From positions 90,812-154,811 of the forward strand of contig CAYQTA010000060.1 in assembly GCA_964420365.1 (NCBI GenBank): a DNA stretch of 64,000 nucleotides. The letters are read 5' to 3'. Under the pieces are notes generated by a model. The model was not told where the DNA came from. It saw only the letters and a list, made by a program, of their open reading frames with translations, and ran no database searches. Both the position numbers and the translations under genes were made by a program. The DNA is from JAMOQA01 sp964420365 (GTDB lineage: Bacteria; Acidobacteriota; Polarisedimenticolia; J045). This document shows, piece after piece, positions 6,937 through 15,692 of the stretch. Within the stretch, counting starts at the first letter, position 1; each line of letters starts with the position of its first letter.

Positions 6937-9288
6937 GTGGCCGCCAGGAGGGACAACCGGGAGACCCGGGTCTTCGTCGCCCTCGTCGCCGTCGCCGGCG
7001 TGGCGGGCGCGGTGCATCTCTGCCGCTCGTTCCCCGCGCCCCGTCCCCGCGACCTGCTCGCCCTCGCCGTCTTCTCGTCCCTCGGCCTCGGCTGGAACCT
7101 GCTCACGTTCTACATCGACCGGCAGGGTCGCAGCCGGGCGGCCGTGGCGCTGGCCCCGGTCAGCTTCCAGGCCCTCCTGGGAGTCTCGCCGGGGCCCGTG
7201 GCGCTGGCGGCCGCCGCCATCGTGCTGGGCAGTGACTGGGCGATCCACCGCCGCCGACTGGTTCCGGGGCTCTTCAACATGGCGCAGGGCTTCCTCGGGG
7301 TCTGGGTCGGCTCCCGGGCGGCACTCGCCTTCGGCCGACCGTTCGGCGGGCTGCTGGGCGTCGGGGTGGGTACGCTCGTCGGCGCCCTCGCGTACTCCGC
7401 GATCAGCCTCGTCCTGACGTGGACGGTGATCCGCCTCGCGTCCCGCGATCCCGCGGTCGCCCGCGAGACGATCTCCTACGCGGCCCTGCACAACGAGGTC
7501 GTGGTTTCGTGCTTCAGCTCGATCCTCGCCCTCGCCTGGGCCGTGCACCCGGCAATGCTGGCGGTCCCCTCGATCCCCCTGACCCTGTTGTTCCTCCTCC
7601 TGGCACGGCTCGAGCGACGGGAGGCGGACCTGCGGCGACGGCAGCAGGAGCTCCAGTCGCTGCAGGACCTCGGTCTCCAGGTCAGCGCCCAGCTCGACAT
7701 GCGGCGCCTGGGGGAGGTCGTCACGCGGATCGTCGCGGAGGACCAGGGGGCGACCGGGTGTCTCGTCGCCCTCCTGGCCGAGGACGGCGGCCGCTTCGAG
7801 CTGCTCGGGTTCCACGACCGGCGGGAGGGTGTCCGCCCGCCCGGCCAGGCGATCGGGCGGGACGGGCTGGACGACGAGTTCCTCGCCTCCGGGGAACCGC
7901 TGGTCACCAGCCCGGCGGACCTGGGAAACCCCTGGCTGGCCGCCCTCGACGCGACGTCCCTGGTGATCCACCCCCTGTCCATCCTCGGTCGCCCCGGCGG
8001 CCTCCTCGTCGCGTGGGCGGACGAGGCCCGGGGGGCCTTCACCGGCGAGGACGGGCGCCGCCTCGCCGGGCTCGCGCGCTTCATCGAGGTCGCGCTGGAC
8101 AATGCTCGCCTCTACGACGACCTCCGCCAGGTCCAGCAGCAGCTCGTCCAGACGGAGAAACTGTCCGCGCTCGGGGAACTGGTCTCCGGGGTCGCCCACG
8201 AGCTGAACAACCCGCTCGCCACGATCATGGGGACCGCGGAGCTCTTCTCGGCGTACGAGCTCCCGGACCGCCTGCGCAAGATGGTCGAGCGGATCCAGCG
8301 CGAGGCCTATCGCGCCGGGCGGATCGTGCGCAACCTGCTGACGTTCTCCCGGCACCACAAGCCGGAGACCGGGTGGCACGACCTGCAGGCGATCGTCCAT
8401 GACCTGGTCGAGATGCGGGCCTACGACCTCGAGAAGCGGGGGATCCACCTGACCGCGGCGATCGACCCGGAACTGCCCCTCCTGCAGGTGGACCCCTACC
8501 AGCTCCACCAGGTCCTCCTCAACCTGGTCAACAACGCCGCCGACGCCATCGAGGAGACGGGGCGTCCCGGCCACGTGGTGATCCGCGCGAGGATCGCCGG
8601 AGAGCGGGTACGGATCGAGGTCGCGGACGACGGCCCGGGAATCCCCGAGGAGAACCTGGCGAAGATCTTCAACCCGTTCTTCACGACGAAGCCTGTCGGC
8701 AAGGGAACGGGCCTCGGGCTCTCGATCTGCTACGGCATCATCCGGGAGCACGGGGGCTCGATCCGGGTCAGGACGGCGCCGGGAAAGGGCACGACCTTCC
8801 TGATCGAGCTGCCCCTGCCCGAGAATCCTCCCTCCCGCGAGGAGGTCCTGACGGGTACCGCCTCCCCCGCGCCGGCCGCCGTCCTGCGGGCCGGCGCCGC
8901 GGAGGGACGTGGACGGCGCGCCCTGGTCGTCGACGACGAGGAGGGGGTTCGACAGGTCCTGGCCGAGGCCCTCTCCGCCTGGGGCTGGGAGGTGGTGGAG
9001 GCGGCCACCGGCGAGGAGGGACTGGCGCGGCTCCGGGAAGGACCGTTCGACCTCGCGATCGTCGACCTCCGAATGCCCGGCCTGGACGGACCGGGACTCT
9101 GGAAGAAGGCCCACGAGGAAGGAATCGCCCCGGCACGCTTCGTCTTCTCCACCGGGGACGCCGCCGGGGCGGACGTCCGCGCGTTCCTCGAGAAGACCGG
9201 CGTGGCCGTGCTGCACAAGCCCTTCACCCTGCTGTCCCTCAAGGAGATCCTGGCCGACCAGGCCCCCGCCCCCGCTTCCACCCGGTGA
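6937..9288 (+). CDS. membrane hybrid sensor histidine kinase (GAF-HisKA-HATPase-REC)
   Basis: 783 residues from GTG 6937, with GGGGAG just upstream. Residues 12-225 contain about six membrane spans with no sizeable periplasmic domain, so it probably senses a membrane or cytoplasmic cue. Residues about 245-395 form a GAF domain, followed by a coiled coil. The H-box is GVAHELNNP with phospho-acceptor His421; the N-box is [11 protein letters not shown] (Asn532), then DDGPGIP and GTGLGLS of the ATPase. Residues 660-775 are a receiver with Asp710 (IVDLRMPG) and the Lys of HKPF. It autophosphorylates and can pass phosphate to its own receiver; no separate response regulator or phosphotransfer protein is encoded nearby, so the output is unknown. 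Sequence type resembles NtrB-like kinases. Confidence 0.93.
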   Translation: MAARRDNRETRVFVALVAVAGVAGAVHLCRSFPAPRPRDLLALAVFSSLGLGWNLLTFYIDRQGRSRAAVALAPVSFQALLGVSPGPVALAAAAIVLGSDWAIHRRRLVPGLFNMAQGFLGVWVGSRAALAFGRPFGGLLGVGVGTLVGALAYSAISLVLTWTVIRLASRDPAVARETISYAALHNEVVVSCFSSILALAWAVHPAMLAVPSIPLTLLFLLLARLERREADLRRRQQELQSLQDLGLQVSAQLDMRRLGEVVTRIVAEDQGATGCLVALLAEDGGRFELLGFHDRREGVRPPGQAIGRDGLDDEFLASGEPLVTSPADLGNPWLAALDATSLVIHPLSILGRPGGLLVAWADEARGAFTGEDGRRLAGLARFIEVALDNARLYDDLRQVQQQLVQTEKLSALGELVSGVAHELNNPLATIMGTAELFSAYELPDRLRKMVERIQREAYRAGRIVRNLLTFSRHHKPETGWHDLQAIVHDLVEMRAYDLEKRGIHLTAAIDPELPLLQVDPYQLHQVLLNLVNNAADAIEETGRPGHVVIRARIAGERVRIEVADDGPGIPEENLAKIFNPFFTTKPVGKGTGLGLSICYGIIREHGGSIRVRTAPGKGTTFLIELPLPENPPSREEVLTGTASPAPAAVLRAGAAEGRGRRALVVDDEEGVRQVLAEALSAWGWEVVEAATGEEGLARLREGPFDLAIVDLRMPGLDGPGLWKKAHEEGIAPARFVFSTGDAAGADVRAFLEKTGVAVLHKPFTLLSLKEILADQAPAPASTR

Positions 9289-9307
9289 TGGGCTACCATC
9301 GGGGGAG

Positions 9308-10162
9308 ATGCTCTTCGGTACCGCCGGGTGGGACTACGCCGACTGGGCCGGGATCGTCTATCCCCCCGGGCGTGGGGTCGACCGCCTCCTCGCCACCGCG
9401 CGGTTCGTCGGCCTGCTCGAGGTCAACGCGACGTTCTACGCCCTGCCGGGGCACCGGACCGTCTCCTCGTGGGCGGAGCGCGGGCGGAGCGCCGGCATCC
9501 GCTTCTCGGTCAAGGCCCCCCGGAAGCTGACCCACGAGGAGCGCGAACCGCTCGACCGGGCACTCGTCGCACGGTTCCGTGACCTCCTGGATCCACTGGT
9601 CCATTCCGGCCTCCTGGTCGCGGTTCTGCTGCAGTTCCCCCACCGCTTTCACCACGAGCGGTCCAACGCCGCCCGGGTCGCCCGGCTCGTGGAACTGCTC
9701 GCGGGGCTCCCCCTCGTCGTCGAGTTCCGGCACCGCTCCTGGCTCGCGGACCGGGTCCTCGCCTGGTGCGAGCGGCACGGGGTCGCCTTCTGCAACGTGG
9801 ACCAGCCGGCGTTCCCCGGCGCCCTGCCCCCGACCGCGATCCGCACTTCGCCCCTCGGCTACGTCCGCCTGCACGGCCGGAACCGCGCCACCTGGTTCGC
9901 CCGGATGAACGATCGAGACCGGCGCTACGACTACCTGTATACCGACGACGACCTTCGCGGATGGGCCGAGAGGATCCGTCGTCTCGCAGGGGGAGCCGAG
10001 CAGGTCGCGATCGTCGCCAACAACCATTTCCGCGCCCAGGCCCTCGCCGCGGTGGCACGCCTGCGCCTCCTGCTCGGGGAGCGCGAGGTACCGGTCCCCG
10101 CGCCCCTGCTCGAGGTCGATCCCGGCCTCGGGCGTCTTTCCGTTCTCCCGCTCGCCCCCTGA
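9308..10162 (+). CDS. DUF72 (YecE-like) protein
   Basis: 284 residues from ATG 9308, preceded by GGGGGAG at 9301-9307. It starts MLFGTAGWDYADWAGIVYPP, the typical opening of DUF72/YecE proteins, which fold as TIM barrels. Other family features are EVNATFYALPG, FSVKAPRKLTH, LVVEFRHRSW and a late YVRLHGRN followed by YDYLYTDDDL, ending with VAIVANNHFRAQAL. The biochemical function of the family is not established; a nuclease or sugar-phosphate-like activity has been suggested only by fold. It lies 19 nt after the histidine kinase and is probably cotranscribed. Confidence 0.9.
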   Translation: MLFGTAGWDYADWAGIVYPPGRGVDRLLATARFVGLLEVNATFYALPGHRTVSSWAERGRSAGIRFSVKAPRKLTHEEREPLDRALVARFRDLLDPLVHSGLLVAVLLQFPHRFHHERSNAARVARLVELLAGLPLVVEFRHRSWLADRVLAWCERHGVAFCNVDQPAFPGALPPTAIRTSPLGYVRLHGRNRATWFARMNDRDRRYDYLYTDDDLRGWAERIRRLAGGAEQVAIVANNHFRAQALAAVARLRLLLGEREVPVPAPLLEVDPGLGRLSVLPLAP

Positions 10163-10170
10163 CCTCCCCG

Positions 10171-10199
10171 TTCACATCGTGAGACGATCGCGCTACACT
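10171..10199 (+). promoter_or_regulatory. promoter of the subtilase gene
   Basis: TTCACA (10171-10176, 5 of 6), a 17-nt spacer and TACACT (10194-10199, 4 of 6). It lies in the gap between the DUF72 stop and the protease start; transcription would begin near 10206, right before the hairpin at 10207-10226. Confidence 0.55.
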
Positions 10200-10206
10200 C
10201 CCTCCA

Positions 10207-10226
10207 CCGCCGGAAGGCTCCGGCGG
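10207..10226 (+). other. 5'-leader stem-loop of the subtilase message
   Basis: An 8-bp perfect stem CCGCCGGA / TCCGGCGG closes a 4-nt loop AGGC. No T-run follows on the plus strand, so it is not an obvious terminator for the upstream gene. Given the promoter position it would sit at the very 5' end of the protease mRNA, where such hairpins protect against decay. Confidence 0.5.
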
Positions 10227-10266
10227 TCACGGGGAGGGACGGGCAAGGGGCATCAGGAGGATGCCC

Positions 10267-12222
10267 ATGAGGAGGTTTCTCGTCGTCTCCCTGCTCGCCG
10301 TCCTCGCGCTGACGGGCAGCGCGTTCGCCGGAGAGCTCGTTCTCGCCCCGGACGGCCGGGGGGTCCCCGGGAGCTGGGTGATCACCCTCGCGCCCGGCGT
10401 CGCCGCCTCGGCCCTCGAGCCGGACGCCACCCTGCCGCCCCTCGTCCAGGTGGCCCGGGACATCGCGGGACGTTACGGGGGGAGCGTGACGTTCGTCTAC
10501 GGGCACGCGCTCCAGGGTTTTGCCCTCCGCCTGTCCCCGGCGGCGGCCCGCGCGCTCGCCGCCGATCCGCGGGTCGCGCGGGTGGAACAGGACAGGATCC
10601 TGCACGCGATCTCGACCCAGGAGGATGCGACATGGGGCCTGGACCGCGTCGACCAGCGTGACCTGCCCCTCGACGGCACCTACACCTGGGAGGCGAGTGG
10701 GAGCGGCGTCCACGCCTACGTCATCGACAGCGGGATCCGCGCGAGTCACGACGAGTTCAGCGGACGGGTCGGCAACGGGTACACGTCGATCAACGACGGG
10801 CGGGGGACGTCCGATTGCAACGGCCACGGTACCCACGTGGCCGGCACCATCGGCGGAACGACCTGGGGCGTGGCCAAGTCCGTGACGCTCCACCCGGTGC
10901 GGGTCCTCGACTGTTACGGCAGCGGAACCCTCTCCGGCGTGATCGCCGGCGTCGACTGGGTGACCGACAACCACGTCTCGCCGGCCGTCGCCAACATGAG
11001 CCTCGGTGGCAGCGCCAGCAGCTCGCTGGACGATGCCGTTCGCAACTCGATCGCATCGGGCGTGACGTACGCCGTCGCTGCCGGGAACGACAGCGCCAAC
11101 GCCTGCAACTATTCCCCCGCACGGGTAGACGAGGCCCTGACGACCGGCGCGACCACCTCGTCCGATGCCGGGGCAAGCTACTCCAACTACGGGACCTGCG
11201 TCGACATCTTCGCCCCGGGAGACAACATCCGGTCCGCCTCGTACTCCTGCGACACCTGCTCGACGACGAAGAGCGGCACGTCGATGGCGTCCCCGCACGT
11301 CGCCGGTGCAGCCGCGCTCTACCTCGAGGACCACCCGGGAGCCTCCCCGTCCGAGGTGTTCGATGCCATCGTCGACAACGCCACCTCCGGCCGCCTCTCG
11401 AGCATCGGCACCGGTTCGCCGAACCTGCTCCTCTACACGATCTTCGGTGGCACGGTGGACAACCCGCCCCACGCTTCCTTCACCTGGACGTGTGACGGAC
11501 TGACCTGCGACTTCGACGGCAGCGGCTCCACGGACGACCACGGGATCACCTCCTGGGCGTGGGACTTCGGTGACGGCTCGACGGGAAGCGGCGAGACGAC
11601 CAGCCACACGTACTCCTCCGCCGGGACCTATACCGTCAGGCTGACCGTGACGGACACCGCGGACCAGACCGACGACGAGACGCACGACGTCACCGCCGAG
11701 GACGACTCCGGTGGAGGCGGGGGAGGTGGCAACGCTCCCTGCACCGACTGCGAGCACTACACGGGCAGCCTCTCCGAGACCGGTGACGAGGAGTTCCAGC
11801 CCAACGGCACCTACTTCTATGCCTCCTCCGGTCACCACGAGGGCTGGCTCGAGGGCCCGGCCTCCGGCGCCGACTTCGACCTGTACCTCTGGAAGTGGTC
11901 GTCCTGGTGGGGCTGGTGGCCCGTGGCGAAGTCGGAAAGCGCGACGTCGTCCGAGCACGTCTCCTGGGACGGAAGCTCCGGCTACTACACCTGGAGGATC
12001 TACTCCTACTCGGGCAGCGGCCCGTACGACTTCTGGATGGTCCGGCCCGGCAGCAGCGGCAGCGAGGTCGGCGAGGGCGCTCCGCCCGCCGCGGATCCCC
12101 TCGAGGCGCAGCTCCTCGCCCCGATCGAGGGACCACCCCCGATGTGCGTCGACGAGAAGTCCGACACGCCGACCGGCGAGCCGCCCGGCCCCGGCTGCTG
12201 GGCCTGGCCGCGGCACCCCTGA
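10267..12222 (+). CDS. secreted S8 subtilisin-like protease with PKD and C-terminal pre-peptidase domain
   Basis: 651 residues. I chose ATG 10267 because AGGAGG at 10255-10260 has 6-nt spacing; the ATG at 10261 would have none. A Sec signal peptide ([20 protein letters not shown]) is followed by an I9-type inhibitor propeptide (about 35-110). The catalytic triad is Asp154 (VIDSG), His187 (GHGTHVAG) and Ser339 ([11 protein letters not shown]), the proteinase K-like arrangement; several Cys pairs suggest disulfides. Residues about 400-476 are a PKD domain ([19 protein letters not shown]). A Gly-run linker leads to a Trp-rich beta domain (about 493-600) resembling bacterial pre-peptidase C-terminal domains. 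It is an extracellular endopeptidase, transcribed from its own promoter and ended by strong hairpins. Confidence 0.95.
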   Translation: MRRFLVVSLLAVLALTGSAFAGELVLAPDGRGVPGSWVITLAPGVAASALEPDATLPPLVQVARDIAGRYGGSVTFVYGHALQGFALRLSPAAARALAADPRVARVEQDRILHAISTQEDATWGLDRVDQRDLPLDGTYTWEASGSGVHAYVIDSGIRASHDEFSGRVGNGYTSINDGRGTSDCNGHGTHVAGTIGGTTWGVAKSVTLHPVRVLDCYGSGTLSGVIAGVDWVTDNHVSPAVANMSLGGSASSSLDDAVRNSIASGVTYAVAAGNDSANACNYSPARVDEALTTGATTSSDAGASYSNYGTCVDIFAPGDNIRSASYSCDTCSTTKSGTSMASPHVAGAAALYLEDHPGASPSEVFDAIVDNATSGRLSSIGTGSPNLLLYTIFGGTVDNPPHASFTWTCDGLTCDFDGSGSTDDHGITSWAWDFGDGSTGSGETTSHTYSSAGTYTVRLTVTDTADQTDDETHDVTAEDDSGGGGGGGNAPCTDCEHYTGSLSETGDEEFQPNGTYFYASSGHHEGWLEGPASGADFDLYLWKWSSWWGWWPVAKSESATSSEHVSWDGSSGYYTWRIYSYSGSGPYDFWMVRPGSSGSEVGEGAPPAADPLEAQLLAPIEGPPPMCVDEKSDTPTGEPPGPGCWAWPRHP

Positions 12223-12283
12223 GGCGCGCCTTCCGCCTTCGCGCGCCAACCGGCCGCCGGGTCCCGCCGCGGGACCCGGCGGC
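12223..12283. terminator. tandem hairpins between convergent subtilase and SMUG1 genes
   Basis: Two inverted repeats fill the gap. The first (12223-12229 with 12241-12247) is a 7-bp GGCGCGC stem with an 11-nt loop directly after the protease stop. The second (12253-12266 with 12270-12283) is a 14-bp perfect stem around a 3-nt loop. Being between convergent genes, the second can stop transcription from both sides. Neither has a long T-run, as is common in GC-rich genomes. Confidence 0.7.
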
Positions 12284-12291
12284 TTCCCTGT

Positions 12292-13008
12292 TCAGGAAAG
12301 GACTCCGAGCGCGCGGAGCTGGCGCTCCGCCTGCCCGGCCCAGCCCCGGTTCGCAAGGGGGCTGGCCGGACTGGGATGGAGGATGCCACCGATCTCGACC
12401 GGGGCTCCCGCGAGGGCTCGCCGGGCGCGCTCCTCCGCCCACCGCCCGATGCCGACGACGAGGCGGGGCCGCAGGAGCTCGACGGTCTCCCGGAGCGCGT
12501 CGTCGCACGCCTCCGCGAGCGACGACCTGGCGGCGGCCGGCAACCGGTCGACCGGCAGGTTGCGGCCCGATCTCTCGAGAAACAGGAGCGGGCACCAGTT
12601 GACGACGAGGAAATGCCGGAAGAACGCCTCCGGCCTTCCGAAGCGTTCCCGGGCCCAGCCCCACAGCCGCGAGCCCGAGACCTCCCGCCGCCGGCAGGCG
12701 AACCCTTCCACCGGCCGTCTCGGGTGCTCGCGGGGCGGCCGCCCCACCGCGCCCCGGATCCCCAGCCAGTCGCGGACCATCTCCACGTCGCCGAACGGCA
12801 CCCCGGTCTGGGCCATGCCGAACGGCCCGGGGTTCATGCCGAGCAGGAGCACGCCGGCGCCGAGTCCACCGTACCGGTCCAGGTACTCGTGGTGCGTTTT
12901 CCGCGCGTAGACGAGCGGGTCGTAGACGAAGGCCACCGGCCTCCCGAAGCGGAGTTCCTCGACCCGCGAGGCGAGCCGGTCGGCGATCGCCGCGAGCCCT
13001 CCCGGCAT
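12292..13008 (-). CDS. SMUG1-type uracil-DNA glycosylase
   Basis: 238 residues from ATG 13008; the start shares one base with the stop of the BamD-like gene (TGATG). SMUG1 removes uracil and oxidised pyrimidines from DNA, starting base excision repair. The diagnostic GMNPGPFGMAQTGVPFG active-site segment is intact (about residues 52-68), followed by SRLWGWAR and a late HPSPASPLAN with the catalytic-loop His. SMUG1 is frequent in animals and patchy in bacteria. It is the last gene of the def operon. The frame is open upstream of 13008 but lacks homology there. Confidence 0.93.
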   Translation of the reverse strand: MPGGLAAIADRLASRVEELRFGRPVAFVYDPLVYARKTHHEYLDRYGGLGAGVLLLGMNPGPFGMAQTGVPFGDVEMVRDWLGIRGAVGRPPREHPRRPVEGFACRRREVSGSRLWGWARERFGRPEAFFRHFLVVNWCPLLFLERSGRNLPVDRLPAAARSSLAEACDDALRETVELLRPRLVVGIGRWAEERARRALAGAPVEIGGILHPSPASPLANRGWAGQAERQLRALGVLS

Positions 13009-13838
13009 CAGGACGACGAGGAACCCGTGGAGGGAGCTTCCCCGCCCGCCGCGGCCGGAACGGGCGCGAGGAGCAGGCCCTCGGTCCTGACCCTGGCGGC
13101 GAACGGGCCGGAGGGGTATTCCTCGACCAGCTTCCGCGCCACCTCGCGCGCCTTCTCCGGCTTGCCCACCTTCTCCCAGCCGTGGGCCAGCCGGTACAGG
13201 GCCTCCTCGCGGCGCCGGGACGCCGGGTACCTGTCGACCAGGCCCTCCAGGCGCCGGATCGCACCCATCCAGTGCTTCCCCTTCCAGTAGAAGCTCGCGA
13301 TGATCCACTCGTGCTCCGCGATCCGGTCCTGGCAGCGGAGGTACATCACCCGGGCCGGAGCGACCCAGGGATCGTCCGGGGGCAGTTCCCGGATCATCCG
13401 CTCGAAGTGCCGCAACGCCTTGAGCGAAAAGTCCTGGTCGTTCTCCGGGTCCTCTCCCTGCTCGAAGAGACAGACCCCGACCATGTACCGGGCGTACGAG
13501 GCCTTCGGGTGCAGCGGGTAGAAACTCAGAAACTGCTCGTACCGGCTCTGGGCCTCGATGACATTCACCGTGCCGCCCTGGTAGTAGTAGGCGTCGGCCA
13601 GGGCCAGCTTGATCTCCGGGTCCAGGTCCCGCCCCACCGGCGTCACCATGCCGGCATCCCCCAGCACCTGGATCGCCTCGAGAAACCTCCGCCGCGCCAG
13701 GTACTCCTGGGCCTTGCGGTAGATCTCCTCGTTGTCCTCGAGGACCTCCCGGTCCCGGTGACAGGCCGGAAGGAACAGCGAGAGCCCCGCGACGAGCAGC
13801 AGGAGCAGGAAGCGGACGTGCGATGCTCTTCCGGTCAT
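13008..13838 (-). CDS. BamD-like TPR lipoprotein
   Basis: 276 residues. The N-terminus MTGRASHVRF is followed by a hydrophobic stretch ending in the lipobox LPAC (Cys25 lipidated), then helical repeats: EIYRKAQEYLARRRFLEAIQ, EAQSRYEQFLSFYPLHPKA and RRLEGLVDRYPASRRREEA. The spacing matches the TPR repeats of BamD, the lipoprotein of the outer-membrane beta-barrel assembly machine, and of related YfiO/ComL proteins. ATG 13838 overlaps the thioesterase stop by 4 nt. Orthology to BamD is likely but not certain, since bacteria of this type carry several such TPR lipoproteins. Confidence 0.7.
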   Translation of the reverse strand: MTGRASHVRFLLLLLVAGLSLFLPACHRDREVLEDNEEIYRKAQEYLARRRFLEAIQVLGDAGMVTPVGRDLDPEIKLALADAYYYQGGTVNVIEAQSRYEQFLSFYPLHPKASYARYMVGVCLFEQGEDPENDQDFSLKALRHFERMIRELPPDDPWVAPARVMYLRCQDRIAEHEWIIASFYWKGKHWMGAIRRLEGLVDRYPASRRREEALYRLAHGWEKVGKPEKAREVARKLVEEYPSGPFAARVRTEGLLLAPVPAAAGGEAPSTGSSSS

Positions 13839-14239
13839 GGTGCGAGTCTCTCCGTCAGCCACGCGGGCATCCGGGCCAGCCGACCGGTCTCCCGGCCGAC
13901 GCAGGCATGGACCGTGAAACCCGTCGCGAGGACCCGGTCGGCCCCCGGCCGGGCGATCTCGTAGTCGAAGCGCACGCGCACGGGCGAGACCGTCGTGCAG
14001 GTCGTCCGGACCTCGATCTCCTCGTCGTACGAGACGGGCTGCCGGTAGCTTGCCCCCACCTCGATCACGGGAAAGAGCAGGCCATGGACATCCTCGAGTT
14101 CCCGGTACGGAATCCCGGCCGCCCGCATCAGCTCCGAGCGCCCCACCTCGAACCACACGATGTAGCTCGCGTGGTGGACCACGTTCATCCGGTCGGTCTC
14201 GGCGTAGCGCACCCGAACCCTCGCCACGTGCCGGTTCAC
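13835..14239 (-). CDS. YbgC-type acyl-CoA thioesterase (4HBT family)
   Basis: 134 residues with a hotdog fold. The family signature RVRYAETDRMNVVHHASYIVWFEVGR is present near the N-terminus (ARVRVRYAETDRM then VVHHASYIVWF), including the catalytic Asp of ETD. Such enzymes hydrolyse acyl-CoA or acyl-ACP thioesters in the cytoplasm; in proteobacteria YbgC is linked to the Tol-Pal operon. Start GTG 14239 overlaps the rpe stop (GTGA) and the stop overlaps the BamD-like start, so it is translationally coupled on both sides. The substrate is unknown. Confidence 0.88.
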   Translation of the reverse strand: MNRHVARVRVRYAETDRMNVVHHASYIVWFEVGRSELMRAAGIPYRELEDVHGLLFPVIEVGASYRQPVSYDEEIEVRTTCTTVSPVRVRFDYEIARPGADRVLATGFTVHACVGRETGRLARMPAWLTERLAP

Positions 14240-14901
14240 CGGGAAGCCCCCTCCGCCCGTTCCACGAGCGCCCGCAGCGCCGCCACCGGGTCTTCCTGCC
14301 CGTAGACGGCGTTTCCCGCGACGAAGCGTGTCGCGCCGGCGGCCACGAGCCGGCCGATCGTTGCCGGCCCCACCCCGCCGTCGACCTGGATCGCGACCGC
14401 CAGGCCGCGATCCCGGATCCGCTCCGCCAGCCGGGCCACCTTGTCGACCGCCGGCTCCCAGAAGGCCTGGCCCGAGAACCCCGGGTTCACGGACATGACG
14501 AGCACCTGGTCGAGCTCCGGCAGGACCTCGTCCACCACGTCGAGAGACGTGGCGGGGTTCACCGCGACGCCGGCGCGGAGACCCCGGTCGCGGATCGCCT
14601 GGATCGCCCGCTGCAGGTGGGGTTCCGCCTCCGCGTGGACCGTGATCCGGTCGGCGCCGGCGTCCGCGTAGGCCGCGACCCACGAGGCCGGTCGCTCGAT
14701 CATCAGGTGGCAGTCGAGGGGAAGCCCGGTCGCCTCCCGCAGCGACCGGATCACGGGGGGACCGATCGTCAGGTTGGGGACGAAGTGCCCGTCCATCACG
14801 TCCACGTGCACCGCGCCCGCCCCGCCCCGCTCTGCCAGGGAGAGCGCCTCGGCGAGACGCGCGAAGTCGGCGGACAGGATCGAGGGTGCGATCTCGATCA
14901 T
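14236..14901 (-). CDS. rpe: ribulose-phosphate 3-epimerase
   Basis: 221 residues, normal length. Rpe interconverts ribulose 5-phosphate and xylulose 5-phosphate in the pentose phosphate pathway. The TIM-barrel motifs are complete: IAPSILSADFARL, HVDVMDGHFVPNLTIGP with metal-binding His and Asp, CHLMIERP, VMSVNPGFSGQ and IQVDGGV with the second catalytic Asp. ATG 14901 overlaps the stop of the PASTA gene by 4 nt. In many bacteria rpe lies near rsmB and the PrkC kinase; here the same order is kept but the kinase is missing. Confidence 0.97.
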   Translation of the reverse strand: MIEIAPSILSADFARLAEALSLAERGGAGAVHVDVMDGHFVPNLTIGPPVIRSLREATGLPLDCHLMIERPASWVAAYADAGADRITVHAEAEPHLQRAIQAIRDRGLRAGVAVNPATSLDVVDEVLPELDQVLVMSVNPGFSGQAFWEPAVDKVARLAERIRDRGLAVAIQVDGGVGPATIGRLVAAGATRFVAGNAVYGQEDPVAALRALVERAEGASR

Positions 14902-15692
14902 CGGCGATCTCCCGCCCCCGCCGGTGGCGGGGGCTCGAGCAACAGCACGACCCGGTCGTCCGGGTCGACCCGGGCCCCCGGGCGCGGATCCTGGGCGATC
15001 ACCACCGCGTCGCCCGGTGCCCGGTCTTCCATGCCACGGTACCGCACCCGCCGGAAACCCGCCCCCTCGAGCAACCGGCGGGCCCGGTCCCACGTGTCCC
15101 CTTCCAGGGTCGGCATCACCCGAGCTCTCCGCGGCGGCCCCGCCGAGAGCAGCAGGCTGACACCGTCCCCCGGAAAGCAGACCGCGCCGGGGGGCGGGTC
15201 CTGGGCGATCACCCGGCCGAGGGGAATCGTCCCGTGGGGCACGGACGCCGTGGTCGCGACCCGCAGCCCCGCCGCGGCGAGGGCGATCTGCGCCCGCCGC
15301 AGGGATCCGCGGCGCAGGTCGGGCACGATCGCCCGTTCCGGGCCGAGGCTGACGACCAGGCGCACCTCGCGGCCGGGCTTGGTCCGGTTCCCCGCGGGTG
15401 GGAACTGCTCGAGGACCTTCCCCTCCGGGCGGGTCGCGTCGTACCTGCGCGAGGCGACCCGGGGCACCAGCCCCAGGGACCTGAGCCTCGCCTCCGCCAC
15501 CTGCTCGTCCAGGTCCACGACCGCGGGGATCGTCACGTCCGGGCTCCGTACGGTGGCCCGCAGCGTCCCCCAGAACGCGAGGGCGGAGGTCAACCCGGTG
15601 GTCGCGAGCAGGAGCGCGGCCCAGCCGAGGATCCCCGGGACGCGGCGCCAGCGGGGCCGGGCGGAACGCTCCCGGCGCGGTTCCTCGGTCAT
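14898..15692 (-). CDS. PASTA-domain membrane protein without kinase
   Basis: 264 residues: a basic cytoplasmic start (MTEEPRRERSARPRWRR), one membrane span (about residues 20-45, ILGWAALLLATTGLTSALAF) and three PASTA repeats outside: VTIPAVVDLDEQVAEARLRS, then RAIVPDLRRGSLRRAQIALA, then ARVMPTLEGDTWDRARRLLE, each followed by the P-P-x-G signature (QFPPAGNRT, QDPPPGAV, QDPRPGARV). PASTA domains bind peptidoglycan stem peptides or muropeptides. There is no kinase or transpeptidase domain. ATG 15692 overlaps the rsmB stop. Its place between rsmB and rpe is the place of the Ser/Thr kinase PrkC in Firmicutes, so it may be a kinase-less derivative or a peptidoglycan anchor. Confidence 0.88.
   Translation of the reverse strand: MTEEPRRERSARPRWRRVPGILGWAALLLATTGLTSALAFWGTLRATVRSPDVTIPAVVDLDEQVAEARLRSLGLVPRVASRRYDATRPEGKVLEQFPPAGNRTKPGREVRLVVSLGPERAIVPDLRRGSLRRAQIALAAAGLRVATTASVPHGTIPLGRVIAQDPPPGAVCFPGDGVSLLLSAGPPRRARVMPTLEGDTWDRARRLLEGAGFRRVRYRGMEDRAPGDAVVIAQDPRPGARVDPDDRVVLLLEPPPPAGAGDRR

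Noticed and set aside
10261..10266. ATG at 10261 as the protease start.
   Set aside because: It directly abuts the AGGAGG ribosome-binding site; the second ATG at 10267 has the proper spacing.
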